64,000 nt of DNA from an uncultured Pelagibacteraceae bacterium. Lineage in GTDB: Bacteria; Pseudomonadota; Alphaproteobacteria; Pelagibacterales; Pelagibacteraceae. Each line of letters opens with the position of its first letter. Position 1 is the stretch's first letter. Of this stretch, positions 30,139-39,869 are shown piece by piece. The DNA is taken from positions 62,001-126,000 of the forward strand of contig CACORI010000002.1 in assembly GCA_902629585.1 (NCBI GenBank), given 5' to 3'. The position numbers and the translations under genes were made by a program. The notes below the pieces were generated by a model that was given only the letters and a program-made list of their open reading frames with translations, searched no databases and was not told the DNA's origin.

Positions 30139-30750
30139 TTGGTTGAAGAGCTTCTAATATTATTACAGATTATATTTATTGATATAGTTTTAGCTGCAGA
30201 TAATGCAATTATAATAGGTTTAATTGCTGCTAATTTTGTTCCAAAAAATAGAAAAAGAATAATTCTTTGGGGAGTTGTGGGAGCTTTAATTTTTAAAATT
30301 GTATTTGCAGTATTTGCAACATATCTTTTCCAATTTTATTGGATTAAAATCATAGGTGGCCTTCTGTTAATATGGATCGTAAACGACTTAAGAAAAGATT
30401 TATTTGAAATTAAAAAGATAAAATCTCCAACGTTGAAATCAAAAGAACCATCTTTTGTTCAAAGTATTTATAAAGTTCTTTTTGCAGACATAACAATTAG
30501 TTTTGATAACGTAATTGGTGTTGTTGGAGCTTCAAAGGGAAATTTTGGATTTATGATATTTGGTTTAGTTTTATCTGTAATTTTGACTGGAGCGTTAGCT
30601 ACATATCTTGCAAACTATGTTCAAAAACATTTATGGATAGTTTACGTTGGTTTAGGATTTATTTTATTAGTAGCATTACAATTAATTATTGGAGGTCTTA
30701 ATGATTATGGTGTTTTATCAATCAATGAAACTTTTAGAAAATATTTTTAA
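30139..30750 (+). CDS. TerC/YjbE-family integral membrane protein
   Basis: IDIVLAADNAIIIGLIAA and ADITISFDNVIGVVGAS duplicated motif; TTG start. Confidence 0.9.
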   Translation: MVEELLILLQIIFIDIVLAADNAIIIGLIAANFVPKNRKRIILWGVVGALIFKIVFAVFATYLFQFYWIKIIGGLLLIWIVNDLRKDLFEIKKIKSPTLKSKEPSFVQSIYKVLFADITISFDNVIGVVGASKGNFGFMIFGLVLSVILTGALATYLANYVQKHLWIVYVGLGFILLVALQLIIGGLNDYGVLSINETFRKYF

Positions 30751-30761
30751 TCTTAGATATA

Positions 30762-31619
30762 TTGCCCATTAAACATTTATTAATTCTAATTTTTATAATG
30801 GTCGCTCATGGTAGTGCATTTCCTGTTGCAAAATTAGCTCTTAATAATTCTGTTCCTCCTATATTAATGGCTTCTTTAAGAATGGGTTTAGTGCTAATTA
30901 TTCTAATTCCATTTTGGAAATTTAAAATTCCAGAAAAAAAATATTTTAAATCCTTAATTAAATTCGCATTCTCAATGGGAGTCTTAGTTTATGTTTTTAT
31001 GAACTTGTCACTTTTTCACTCTTCAATCATATCTCCAATCATTTTAGGCTCTCAACTTGCTATACCTTTTGGAATACTTGCTAGCGCAGTTATGCTTGGA
31101 GAAAATATTAGTTTTAAAAAGTGGATTTTAATTTTTAGTGCTTTTATCGGAATATTAATTATTTTTTTTGATCCACAATTAGCAAACAATTTTTTAGGAT
31201 TGTTCTTTGCAAGCTTAATGGCATTGTCATTTGGTTTGGCTCAAGTTTATTCAAGAGAACTAAGACACTTAGATACTAGTTTACTTAATGCAATAGTAGG
31301 CTTGGTAGGTTTTTTGATACTATTAATCATTTCATACTTTATAGAAGGACAAACCCTCCTTAGTATTGTTTCCATAAATTTTAATTCATGGTTACTTATA
31401 GGATACCAAGCGATTGTTGTATCTCTAGGTGCTCATTTATTAATGTTCTATTTATATAAATTTTATACAGTAGGTAAAATTTTTCCTTTTTATTCTTTGT
31501 TTCCAATTTTTGGTATTATTCTATCATATGTTGTTTTTAGAGAGGTTCCTACAATACTGTTCTTGATAGGGGGTATTATTGTAATAACATCTGTTTTTTT
31601 TCTTCATAAAATAAAATAA
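30762..31619 (+). CDS. EamA/DMT-family permease
   Basis: 10-TM EamA pattern; HGSAFPVAKLAL N-terminus; TTG start. Confidence 0.83.
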   Translation: MPIKHLLILIFIMVAHGSAFPVAKLALNNSVPPILMASLRMGLVLIILIPFWKFKIPEKKYFKSLIKFAFSMGVLVYVFMNLSLFHSSIISPIILGSQLAIPFGILASAVMLGENISFKKWILIFSAFIGILIIFFDPQLANNFLGLFFASLMALSFGLAQVYSRELRHLDTSLLNAIVGLVGFLILLIISYFIEGQTLLSIVSINFNSWLLIGYQAIVVSLGAHLLMFYLYKFYTVGKIFPFYSLFPIFGIILSYVVFREVPTILFLIGGIIVITSVFFLHKIK

Positions 31620-31693
31620 TTTGCTTATTGAAAAATAATTTAAATAGGCTTTAATTTGTCTTTTATAAATTGTTAACAATATAGAGGAAGATA

Positions 31694-32875
31694 ATGAAAA
31701 AACTATTTATTGCTGCATTTATGTTTATTTCTATTTTTAGTTCAAACGTAATAGCAGATATTAAAATGGGGATTATTTTAGGGTTTACTGGTCCTATTGA
31801 ATCTCTGACACCAGCTATGGCTGCATCTGCAGAGCTTGCTTTTAAAGAAGCTTCTGATTCAGGTTCGCTGTTAGGTGGAAAAACTATTTCAGTAGTACGA
31901 GCAGACTCTACTTGTGTAGACTCAGCGGCAGCGACAGCAGCAGCTGAAGGTGTTATTTCACAAGGTGTAGCAGCTATTATGGGTGCTGACTGTTCAGGTG
32001 TAACTGGAGCAATAGCTTCAAACGTTGCTGTACCAAATGGTGTGGTAATGATTTCACCATCAGCTACATCACCAGGATTAACTACTTTAGATGACAAAGG
32101 GTATTTCTTCAGAACTGCTCCATCTGATGCTAGAGGTGGTCAAATTTTAGCTGATATTACTAAAGACAGAAAGGTTAAAAGTGTTGCAATCACTTACACT
32201 AACAATGACTATGGAAAAGGTTTAGCAGATGTCTATGAAGCTGCAGTAAAAGCTCATGGTATTAAAGTAACAACTGTAACTGCTCATGAAGATGGTAAAG
32301 CAGATTACTCCTCTGAAGTAGCAACTCTTGCTTCGGCAGGTGGTGATGCAGTAGCAGTAATAGGTTACCTTGATCAGGGTGGTAAAGGAATTATCCAAGC
32401 ATCATTAGACTCTGGTGCATTTGATAAATTTATTTTATCAGATGGTATGATCGGTCAGTCTTTAGTTGATGCATTTGGAAAAGACTTGAAAAAATCTTTT
32501 GGTTCAATGCCAGGTTCAACTGGTAAAGGTGCTGGAGTATTTGGTAATGTAGCAAAAGCTGCTGGTATCGATAGCTCAGGTCCTTACACAGGTGAGTCTT
32601 ATGATGCGGCTGCATTAATTGTTTTAGCAATGCAAGCAGGTAACTCAGCTGATAGAGCTTCTATTGCAAAAAATGTAATGGATGTTGCTAACGGTCCTGG
32701 AACTAAAATTTATCCAGGTGAACTTAAAAAAGGTTTAGATTTATTAGCTAAAGGTAAAAAAGTTGACTATGAAGGTGCAACTGGAGTTACTTTTACTAGT
32801 GTCGGTGAAGCTGAAGGTTCTTTCTTAGAACAAGAGGTTAAAGGCGGAAAATTCAAAACTAAAAAACAAAGATAA
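31694..32875 (+). CDS. Branched-chain amino-acid-type ABC transporter substrate-binding protein
   Basis: Signal peptide; KMGIILGFTGPIESLTPAMAASAELAF periplasmic-binding fold type I. Confidence 0.88.
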   Translation: MKKLFIAAFMFISIFSSNVIADIKMGIILGFTGPIESLTPAMAASAELAFKEASDSGSLLGGKTISVVRADSTCVDSAAATAAAEGVISQGVAAIMGADCSGVTGAIASNVAVPNGVVMISPSATSPGLTTLDDKGYFFRTAPSDARGGQILADITKDRKVKSVAITYTNNDYGKGLADVYEAAVKAHGIKVTTVTAHEDGKADYSSEVATLASAGGDAVAVIGYLDQGGKGIIQASLDSGAFDKFILSDGMIGQSLVDAFGKDLKKSFGSMPGSTGKGAGVFGNVAKAAGIDSSGPYTGESYDAAALIVLAMQAGNSADRASIAKNVMDVANGPGTKIYPGELKKGLDLLAKGKKVDYEGATGVTFTSVGEAEGSFLEQEVKGGKFKTKKQR

Positions 32876-32891
32876 TTTTATCTAAAAAATT

Positions 32892-32926
32892 AAACCCCTG
32901 ACATTAATTTGTTGGGGGTTTTTTTT
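32892..32926 (+). terminator. Intrinsic terminator after substrate-binding protein gene
   Basis: aaacccctgac…gttgggggttt followed by a T-run. Confidence 0.8.
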
Positions 32927-32996
32927 AAAAAAACAAATATTTATCTGCCATATACAAAGCCCATGCAATAGCGGCACCTGTAATAATATATTTCAT
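32925..32996 (-). CDS. Putative 23-aa hydrophobic microprotein downstream of livM
   Basis: Reading on minus strand: MKYIITGAAIAWALYMADKYLFF*; starts 4 nt after the livM stop; no strong SD. Confidence 0.3.
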   Translation of the reverse strand: MKYIITGAAIAWALYMADKYLFF

Positions 32997-33000
32997 AAGA

Positions 33001-34371
33001 TTATTTTATTTCTATTTTTTCAGGAAGTATACCTTTTGGTCTATATCTCATAATTAATAATAGACCTGCACCCATCATTAAAAATCTAAAATACGGTACA
33101 CTTTCAATTAAATGAACTTTTAAAAAATGAGCATCATCTAAACCAGCGGTTGTTAAATTTACCAAATATAATCCAATTGGTGCTGACTCAATCCATAAGA
33201 ACCAAACAACAAAACCACCAAGAATTGCTCCAAAGTTATTTCCACTTCCTCCAACAATAACCATTACCCAAATCAAAAAAGTATATCTCATTGGTCTATA
33301 ACTTCCTGGAGTAAATAAACCATCTTGTGTTACCAACATAGCTCCTGCTATTCCGACTATTGCTGAACCTAAAACAAAAATTAATAGGTGCTGCTTAACC
33401 ACATTTTTACCCATAGCGTTAGCTGCTTCCTCATTATCTCTTATGGCTCTCATCATTCTACCCCATGGAGAATAAAGTGCTTTTTGAGTTAAAATTAAAA
33501 GAATAATAACAACTATTAAAAATAGTCCAGAGTAACAAAGTTTTACAAAAACTGATGATCCTTCAATTACAAATTGATTAAGAGCAGCTTGTCTTTCAGC
33601 AAAATCTGAAATTAAATTTAATTTACTTAAATTAAATTTTTCAACTAAATTAATGAACCATTCAGTTTGTTGTAAATTTACCTCATAAGGTGCAGGACGT
33701 TTTAATCCAATTACATTTTTAACTCCCCTAGTCAGCCAATCTTCGTGTTTAATAATTGCAATTACAATTTCAGATATTAATAAGGTTGCAATTGCTAAGT
33801 AGTCTGCTCTTAAACCTAAGGCAACTTTACCTATAACAAATGCCAATCCGCCAGCAAACAAAGCCCCAACTATCCAAGAAAAAATAATTGGAAGACCAAG
33901 TCCACCTAAAAAACCTGTTTTTGCTGGATCTACTTCTTCAATTGCCTCAATACCAGGTTCAGAAACAAATCTTATTATAATAATTCCTAAGATGATAATT
34001 GTAGAAATAATATAAGTTCTTTTTTGTGTTTTTTCATATTTTTTTAATACGTATCTAACAGCTAATACCATTCCTACAATGAGAAACAGGCTAAATAAAA
34101 TATTTGAACCACCTGCACTCCAAGCTTCTTGGACAGGATTAACTGAAATTAAAACTGCCGCTAAACCACCTAAAGCCGTATAACCCATTATTCCAAAATT
34201 AATAAGGCCAGCGTAACCCCATTGAATATTTGCTCCCATAGTCATAACAGCTGAAATTAAACAAAGATTAAATATTGATAATGCAATATTCCAAGATTGA
34301 AATATGCCTACAAGAACAATTAATCCCATCATTATACTGTAAGCAGCGATTACATTTAAATTTTTTCTCAC
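33001..34371 (-). CDS. livM: Branched-chain amino-acid-type ABC permease (LivM-like)
   Basis: NIQWGYAGLINFGIMGYTALGG; GRMMRAIRDNEEAANAMGKN. Confidence 0.88.
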   Translation of the reverse strand: MRKNLNVIAAYSIMMGLIVLVGIFQSWNIALSIFNLCLISAVMTMGANIQWGYAGLINFGIMGYTALGGLAAVLISVNPVQEAWSAGGSNILFSLFLIVGMVLAVRYVLKKYEKTQKRTYIISTIIILGIIIIRFVSEPGIEAIEEVDPAKTGFLGGLGLPIIFSWIVGALFAGGLAFVIGKVALGLRADYLAIATLLISEIVIAIIKHEDWLTRGVKNVIGLKRPAPYEVNLQQTEWFINLVEKFNLSKLNLISDFAERQAALNQFVIEGSSVFVKLCYSGLFLIVVIILLILTQKALYSPWGRMMRAIRDNEEAANAMGKNVVKQHLLIFVLGSAIVGIAGAMLVTQDGLFTPGSYRPMRYTFLIWVMVIVGGSGNNFGAILGGFVVWFLWIESAPIGLYLVNLTTAGLDDAHFLKVHLIESVPYFRFLMMGAGLLLIMRYRPKGILPEKIEIK

Positions 34372-35387
34372 AGAACCTTTCCTTTAAATATTCCAGAAGG
34401 TCGGTAAAGCAATACAATAACTAATATTGAAAAAGATACTGCGAACTTATAATCAGTTGAGAGTAGCTGAACTAAACCACCTGGTTCCATGCTTTCAGGT
34501 AAAATGTACATAAAAAATTTTCTATAAGCATAAGTTAATAATATTTCAGAAAATGCAATTACATATCCTCCTAAAAATGCTCCAAATGGATTTCCTATTC
34601 CACCTACTATTGCAGCTGCAAATATTGGAAGCATATTGTTAAAATATGTAAATGGTTTAAAACTTTTATCTAAACCATATAAAGCTCCACCAATCGTTGC
34701 TAAAATGCCAGCTATTATCCAGGTTATCATAACTATTTTTTTTGGATCAATGCCTGATAATAACGCTAAGTCTTCATTATCAGAATATGCTTTCATACTT
34801 TTTCCAGTCTTTGTTTTATTTAGAAACCAAAAAAGAGTTGAAACTAAGATTAATGTCACAAAAATTGTAATAACTTGAGTGGACTTAATTGCTAGACCTT
34901 CATTTAATCCTGTCATTTCTTTAAATTCACCTGCCTTAATTAAAAATTTTTCTCCATCAAAAAATCTTCTATCAGAGGGACCAATAATAATACGGACTAC
35001 TGCTTGCGTGACAAACATAACTCCAATGCTTACCATTGCTAATTGAACTGGAGGGCTCTTGCTTACTCTGTAATATTTAAAAACAAATTTATCTATTAAA
35101 AGCATATAACCAATCATAAATATTATTGCAAAAGGAATTGCTAAAAGAGCTGTTGGCAAAAAACCAAGACCAATTCCGACGGACTGAAAGTACCAAGTAA
35201 ATAAAATAGTGAACATAGTTCCAAAGGACATCATGTCTCCTGTAGCAAAGTTAGCAAATCGTAAAATTCCATAAATCAACGTTACAAAAATTGCACCGAG
35301 AGCTAATTGAGAACCATAAGCTAAGGCAGGAACAAAAATATAATTTAATAAAAGTATTATTGCATTTACAAAATCCATATTAACCAC
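34368..35387 (-). CDS. livH: Branched-chain amino-acid-type ABC permease (LivH-like)
   Basis: LIYGILRFANFATGDMMSFG; GKSMKAYSDNEDLALLSGID; AAAIVGGIGNPFGAFLGG. Confidence 0.88.
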   Translation of the reverse strand: MVNMDFVNAIILLLNYIFVPALAYGSQLALGAIFVTLIYGILRFANFATGDMMSFGTMFTILFTWYFQSVGIGLGFLPTALLAIPFAIIFMIGYMLLIDKFVFKYYRVSKSPPVQLAMVSIGVMFVTQAVVRIIIGPSDRRFFDGEKFLIKAGEFKEMTGLNEGLAIKSTQVITIFVTLILVSTLFWFLNKTKTGKSMKAYSDNEDLALLSGIDPKKIVMITWIIAGILATIGGALYGLDKSFKPFTYFNNMLPIFAAAIVGGIGNPFGAFLGGYVIAFSEILLTYAYRKFFMYILPESMEPGGLVQLLSTDYKFAVSFSILVIVLLYRPSGIFKGKVL

Positions 35388-36087
35388 CTAAAAAAGAGCT
35401 TCTAACTCTTGGATCATCTAATAATTCTTTTCCAGTGCCAGAATATCGGTTTTCACCTGTCACTAAGACATATCCTCTATCTGAAATGTTTAATGCTTGT
35501 TTAGCATTTTGTTCAACCATCAAAATTGCTACATTTGTTCTTTTAACTTTAATAATATGATCAAATAATTCATCCATAACAATTGGTGAAACTCCTGCTG
35601 TTGGTTCATCTAACATCAAAACTGAAGGTTTGATCATTAGTGCTCTTCCAAGCGCAACTTGTTGTCTTTGTCCTCCAGATAATTCTCCAACAAATTGATA
35701 TCTTTTTTCCTTAAGTATTGGGAATAAATCATAAATTTCATCTATAACCGTTTTAAAATCAGTATTTAGCAGGAAAGCACCCATTTCTAAATTCTCCTCA
35801 ACAGTCATACCTGCAAAAACATTCTTAGTTTGAGGAACAAATGAAATACCTTCTTTAACTCTATCTTGTGGAGATAATTTAGAAATATCTTTTCCATCAA
35901 TTATTACAGAACCAGATTTCAAATTTAGCAAACCTAACATTGCCTTCATTGCAGTGGATTTTCCTGCTCCATTAGGTCCAAGAATTGACACAATTTCTCC
36001 TCTTTCAACATTAACAGAACATGAATTAATTATATCAGGCCCATTTCCATAGCCACCAGTCATTTTGTTTCCTTCAAAAAATGCCAT
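35380..36087 (-). CDS. livF: ABC ATPase (LivF-like)
   Basis: Walker A GPNGAGKST, signature LSGGQRQQVALGRAL, Walker B LMLDEPTAG. Confidence 0.92.
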   Translation of the reverse strand: MAFFEGNKMTGGYGNGPDIINSCSVNVERGEIVSILGPNGAGKSTAMKAMLGLLNLKSGSVIIDGKDISKLSPQDRVKEGISFVPQTKNVFAGMTVEENLEMGAFLLNTDFKTVIDEIYDLFPILKEKRYQFVGELSGGQRQQVALGRALMIKPSVLMLDEPTAGVSPIVMDELFDHIIKVKRTNVAILMVEQNAKQALNISDRGYVLVTGENRYSGTGKELLDDPRVRSSFLGG

Positions 36088-36089
36088 AC

Positions 36090-36878
36090 TTAATTATCCT
36101 TCAGCTTTGAACCTCTGCCCAAATAACTTTCAATGACTTTTTCATCTTTTTTTGCATCCTCAACTGAACCTTCAAATAAAACTGAACCCTCTGCCATAAC
36201 TATTACTGGATCACATAATCTTCCAATAAAATCCATATCATGTTCGATCATACAAAACGTATAACCTTTTTCTTTATTTAATTTCTCTATAGCTGTTCCA
36301 AGATCTTTTAATAGAGTTCTATTAACACCAGCGCCTACTTCATCTAACAAAACTAATTTTGCGTCAACCATCATTGTTCTACCTAATTCTAATAATTTTT
36401 TTTGACCACCTGATAAATTTCCAGCTAGTTCATTTTTTAAATGGCCAAGATTAAGAAAATCAACAACTTCCATCGCCTTTTCTTTTATCTGGCTTTCCTC
36501 CTTTGCAACTAATGAAGGTTTTAATAAAGCAGTCATTAATTTTTCTCCTGATTGATTTCCAGGAACCATCATTAAGTTTTCTAAGACAGATAAATTTGTA
36601 AACTCATGTGCTATTTGAAAAGTTCTTAGTAATCCTTTTGAAAATAACTCATACGATGGAACATCAGTAATATTTTCATTATTAAACATAACACTACCAG
36701 CAGAAGACTTTAAATTTCCAGCAATTAAATTAAATAAAGTGGTTTTACCAGAGCCATTAGGTCCAATAATACCCGTAATAGTTCCTTTTTTAACTTTAAG
36801 GGAACACCGCGATACTGCCGCAAGACCTCCAAAATATTTTGATAGATTATTAATTTCTAAAATATTTTCAGACATCAA
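36090..36878 (-). CDS. livG: ABC ATPase (LivG-like)
   Basis: Walker A GPNGSGKTTLFN, signature LSGGQKKLLELGR, Walker B LVLLDEV. Confidence 0.92.
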   Translation of the reverse strand: MMSENILEINNLSKYFGGLAAVSRCSLKVKKGTITGIIGPNGSGKTTLFNLIAGNLKSSAGSVMFNNENITDVPSYELFSKGLLRTFQIAHEFTNLSVLENLMMVPGNQSGEKLMTALLKPSLVAKEESQIKEKAMEVVDFLNLGHLKNELAGNLSGGQKKLLELGRTMMVDAKLVLLDEVGAGVNRTLLKDLGTAIEKLNKEKGYTFCMIEHDMDFIGRLCDPVIVMAEGSVLFEGSVEDAKKDEKVIESYLGRGSKLKDN

Positions 36879-37646
36879 TTATTTGTTTAGTCTTTTATAA
36901 ATATTATTTAGTGTTTCTACAGCAGATTTGTAAACTTTTTTTTTAGACATATCTTTCAATCCCTGCTGATTTAACCCTCTTGGAGTTTGAGAATCTTTTA
37001 CCAAATATTTCAAATCTTTTTTTGAATTCACAACTGCGTCTTTTGATAAAGCTAAAAATAATGAGGTAATATATTTTTGTGCGTCTGTTTTTTTAACACC
37101 TTTTTTGGTTAACCAATTACTCATTGTTCTTAATAAATCATAATATGAAGCCATCATTCCAGAGGTAGACCAAAAATTGATTGATAATTTTTCATTCTTT
37201 ATTTCAATCACAGATCCTAACTGATTAAAAAACTGTTTAACTTTTTTATTAGGAGGACAAATTGGAATAGGTCCTTGTTTTAATGAAATAGGAGGTAAGG
37301 GTATTGCTCTTACAATATCAGCTTTAATATTAATCATTTTTTTAAGCTTTGGAATTGTTATTGTTGAAATAAAACTAATAATTTTTTGATTAGGTTTAAA
37401 TTTTAGATCTTTAATAATTTTTTCACCAACCGAAGGAGTAATTGCTAAAAAAATCCAATTACTTTTATCTATTATTTCTTGATTGTTTTTAAATACTTTT
37501 ATTTTTTTATACTTTTTATTTAAATAACTTGATATTTTAGAATTTCTTTTAGATATAAAAATTTTACTAACTTTTAAATTTGAGCTAAATATTCCGGTAA
37601 TTACTGATAAAGATATTTTTCCACAACCAATAAAACCTAATTTCAT
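36879..37646 (-). CDS. Pyrroline-5-carboxylate reductase-like (ProC family)
   Basis: GFIGCGKISLSVITG; TSGMMASYYDLL; SQTPRGLNQQGL. Confidence 0.78.
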   Translation of the reverse strand: MKLGFIGCGKISLSVITGIFSSNLKVSKIFISKRNSKISSYLNKKYKKIKVFKNNQEIIDKSNWIFLAITPSVGEKIIKDLKFKPNQKIISFISTITIPKLKKMINIKADIVRAIPLPPISLKQGPIPICPPNKKVKQFFNQLGSVIEIKNEKLSINFWSTSGMMASYYDLLRTMSNWLTKKGVKKTDAQKYITSLFLALSKDAVVNSKKDLKYLVKDSQTPRGLNQQGLKDMSKKKVYKSAVETLNNIYKRLNK

Positions 37647-37688
37647 CTTAATAATTTCCAGTTAAATAACTATACTTATTAATTAGAC

Positions 37689-37724
37689 AAAAAAAAAGAG
37701 CCCTTAATAGATTATTAAGGGCTC
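37689..37724 (-). terminator. Intrinsic terminator downstream of OMP gene
   Basis: Perfect 12-bp inverted repeat agagcccttaat/attaagggctct with T-run on minus strand. Confidence 0.88.
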
Positions 37725-37758
37725 TAAAATTTAGTTTACCTAGAATAGATCTAAATAA

Positions 37759-38400
37759 TTAAAATGATTTTCCGATCTTTAAGCTAGCAGAAACACCATC
37801 TAAATTAGTTAGAGTGATTGTGTTATCACCTGATGTTAAACCTTCGCTTGAATCAAAACTCATGTAGTTTGCTTCAGCTCTAACAAAAACTCCATTATCC
37901 ATGCTCATGTTAGTTCCAAAACCAATCACTTGACCATCAAGATCTGTATCACCGTAAGATGAACCAGTTCCTAATGACTCATTAGTAATCACATCAACTT
38001 TCATATATCCAACTCTACCGTATACGTTTTCAGTAAGATTTACTGTTGCATAAAAAGTTGTTAGGTCTTCAAAATCTATCTGGATTTTGTTTTCTACACC
38101 AGAAGGAGTAGCAGACGAAGTTTTGTCGTATCTTATTGACTCAGTTGTTTCTGACTCTAGTGCATCAGGTACATAATCCACACCAATAGCGAATCTATCA
38201 CCAAATGATTTTTCAACAAAAACTGAATACCATCCAGCTGCTCCGTGCTCATTTCCTTTATGAGTTTCTCCAGCTTCTTCTTTACCAGATGCTGCAAATA
38301 ATCCGGCACTTCCTGATAAACCTACGTTTACACCAAGTTCTGCAGAAGCTTGGCTAACAGTAAATAAACCAAAAAGAATTGCTATTAAATATTTCTTCAT
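37759..38400 (-). CDS. Outer-membrane beta-barrel protein
   Basis: Signal peptide ending ASA; alternating amphipathic strands; C-terminal SASLKIGKSF. Confidence 0.8.
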   Translation of the reverse strand: MKKYLIAILFGLFTVSQASAELGVNVGLSGSAGLFAASGKEEAGETHKGNEHGAAGWYSVFVEKSFGDRFAIGVDYVPDALESETTESIRYDKTSSATPSGVENKIQIDFEDLTTFYATVNLTENVYGRVGYMKVDVITNESLGTGSSYGDTDLDGQVIGFGTNMSMDNGVFVRAEANYMSFDSSEGLTSGDNTITLTNLDGVSASLKIGKSF

Positions 38401-38586
38401 TTTTCTTCCTTTTAATTTAATTAAATTAATTATTTATAATTTCACAAATTTATTCATAATTTCAATAAAAAATAACTAATTATTTATAATTCGTTAATTA
38501 AATTGCAGGTGTTGTATTTATACAACTAAAAAAACATTGAATTATATGGGTTTTTTGTGATCTATTTGCAGTTGTATACTTAAATA

Positions 38587-39498
38587 TCATCTCTCAAAAA
38601 ATTGTCCTCTTATCCTTAATAATTCTCGACTCAGTAACTCGTTTTTAACAAATGGTTTTCTGCCATGAAGCCAAAAATAGTTATTTGCTACGATTGCCTG
38701 TCCCACAGGTAATTTAGTGATGATTTTATTCTCACTTTTTTCTAAACAATCAGATAACTTCTGCAAGAAATTGCCTTGTTGCATATTTTTTGGTTCAGGG
38801 AATTGATCAATGTACGAAATTTCAGGTTTGCCATTTATATCTGCTGAAAAAACTGGGTGTTTTATCTTGTAATTTACATTTTTACTTTTGGGAGAGCCCC
38901 ACACAAAATCTTGTTTTCCTATAGGATCATTATACATTTCATCACAATATTCCCACTCATCTAAATGCAGCATAGCTGTTTCTCCACCTTCAGCATTTTT
39001 TTCCTCTAATTTAGTCATTATCAGCCAATCTGTGATTTCATTTACATATGTCCCATCAGTATGAAGATCCATATTTCTGTATGCTTTCCTCAAATATGAG
39101 TCACTCGAATCCTCATGCTTTACATGAAATCTTGCATAATATTTACCAGCCATTGAGTCATGATTTGGAACTCCGATTAAATGAGCGACAGCAGTAGATA
39201 ATTTTACTAAAAATTTATCGTTTGTTTTTAGTGAAATACTTTTTGGACCAATTGTAAAACAACCTGTTCTTCTGTCCTTTATGATTGAGGACATTAAATT
39301 ACTTAATTTATTATCAGTTAAATCATCCAAACTTTTTGCAATGGTGAATCTGGTAAAAGGTTTAAGCTCAAGTGATGTAAGATCAAATTTATTGAAAGGA
39401 AATATTAGTTTCTCAATTGTTTCGTCTTTTATTCTTATATCAATAATTCTTGAGGATATTTTATTTGGTGATACTTCGCATCCAGGTATATTATTCAT
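38587..39498 (-). CDS. glaH: Glutarate 2-hydroxylase (GlaH/CsiD)
   Basis: KLSTAVAHLIGVPNHDSMAGKYYARFHVKHEDSSDSYLRKAYRNMDLHTDGTYVNEITDWLIM closely matches E. coli CsiD/GlaH as remembered, including HTDGTYV and FWLHGR. Confidence 0.92.
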   Translation of the reverse strand: MNNIPGCEVSPNKISSRIIDIRIKDETIEKLIFPFNKFDLTSLELKPFTRFTIAKSLDDLTDNKLSNLMSSIIKDRRTGCFTIGPKSISLKTNDKFLVKLSTAVAHLIGVPNHDSMAGKYYARFHVKHEDSSDSYLRKAYRNMDLHTDGTYVNEITDWLIMTKLEEKNAEGGETAMLHLDEWEYCDEMYNDPIGKQDFVWGSPKSKNVNYKIKHPVFSADINGKPEISYIDQFPEPKNMQQGNFLQKLSDCLEKSENKIITKLPVGQAIVANNYFWLHGRKPFVKNELLSRELLRIRGQFFER

Positions 39499-39536
39499 AT
39501 AACATAATTTATATTAATATTTTCAATTTTAAAGTA

Positions 39537-39869
39537 CTAAAAATAGTTGTTAATTATACTCATTGAGATGGCTGAAAAAATCGTAGGATAAACGAAATTT
39601 TTCTTTGTAAGGAAAAAAATTCCTAAACTTAATAAAACAACTATCGATCTACTCAAATAGCTCGCATCTGAAAGAGCACCAACTGGAAAAATAATTGTGC
39701 GAGCGATTAGAGCAGCAAGAGTTGCGTAAGCCAAACAATTAAACCATCTAAAAATTTTAGAAGTTTCTTTTATCTTTATAGATGAAATAACTCCTAAAAA
39801 TCTTGATAGATAAGTAGCTAATGAAGTAACAATTATTGATAACAAAACACTAACTGACATTTTTTTCAC
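39537..39869 (-). CDS. azlD: AzlD-family branched-chain amino-acid transport protein
   Basis: TYLSRFLGVISS; small 4-TM protein paired with AzlC. Confidence 0.82.
   Translation of the reverse strand: MKKMSVSVLLSIIVTSLATYLSRFLGVISSIKIKETSKIFRWFNCLAYATLAALIARTIIFPVGALSDASYLSRSIVVLLSLGIFFLTKKNFVYPTIFSAISMSIINNYF

Noticed and set aside
31663-32097. 144-aa minus-strand ORF
   Set aside because: Antisense to the signal-peptide/SBP gene with clear homology; Ala/Ser/Pro-rich composition is a frame artefact of the sense gene.
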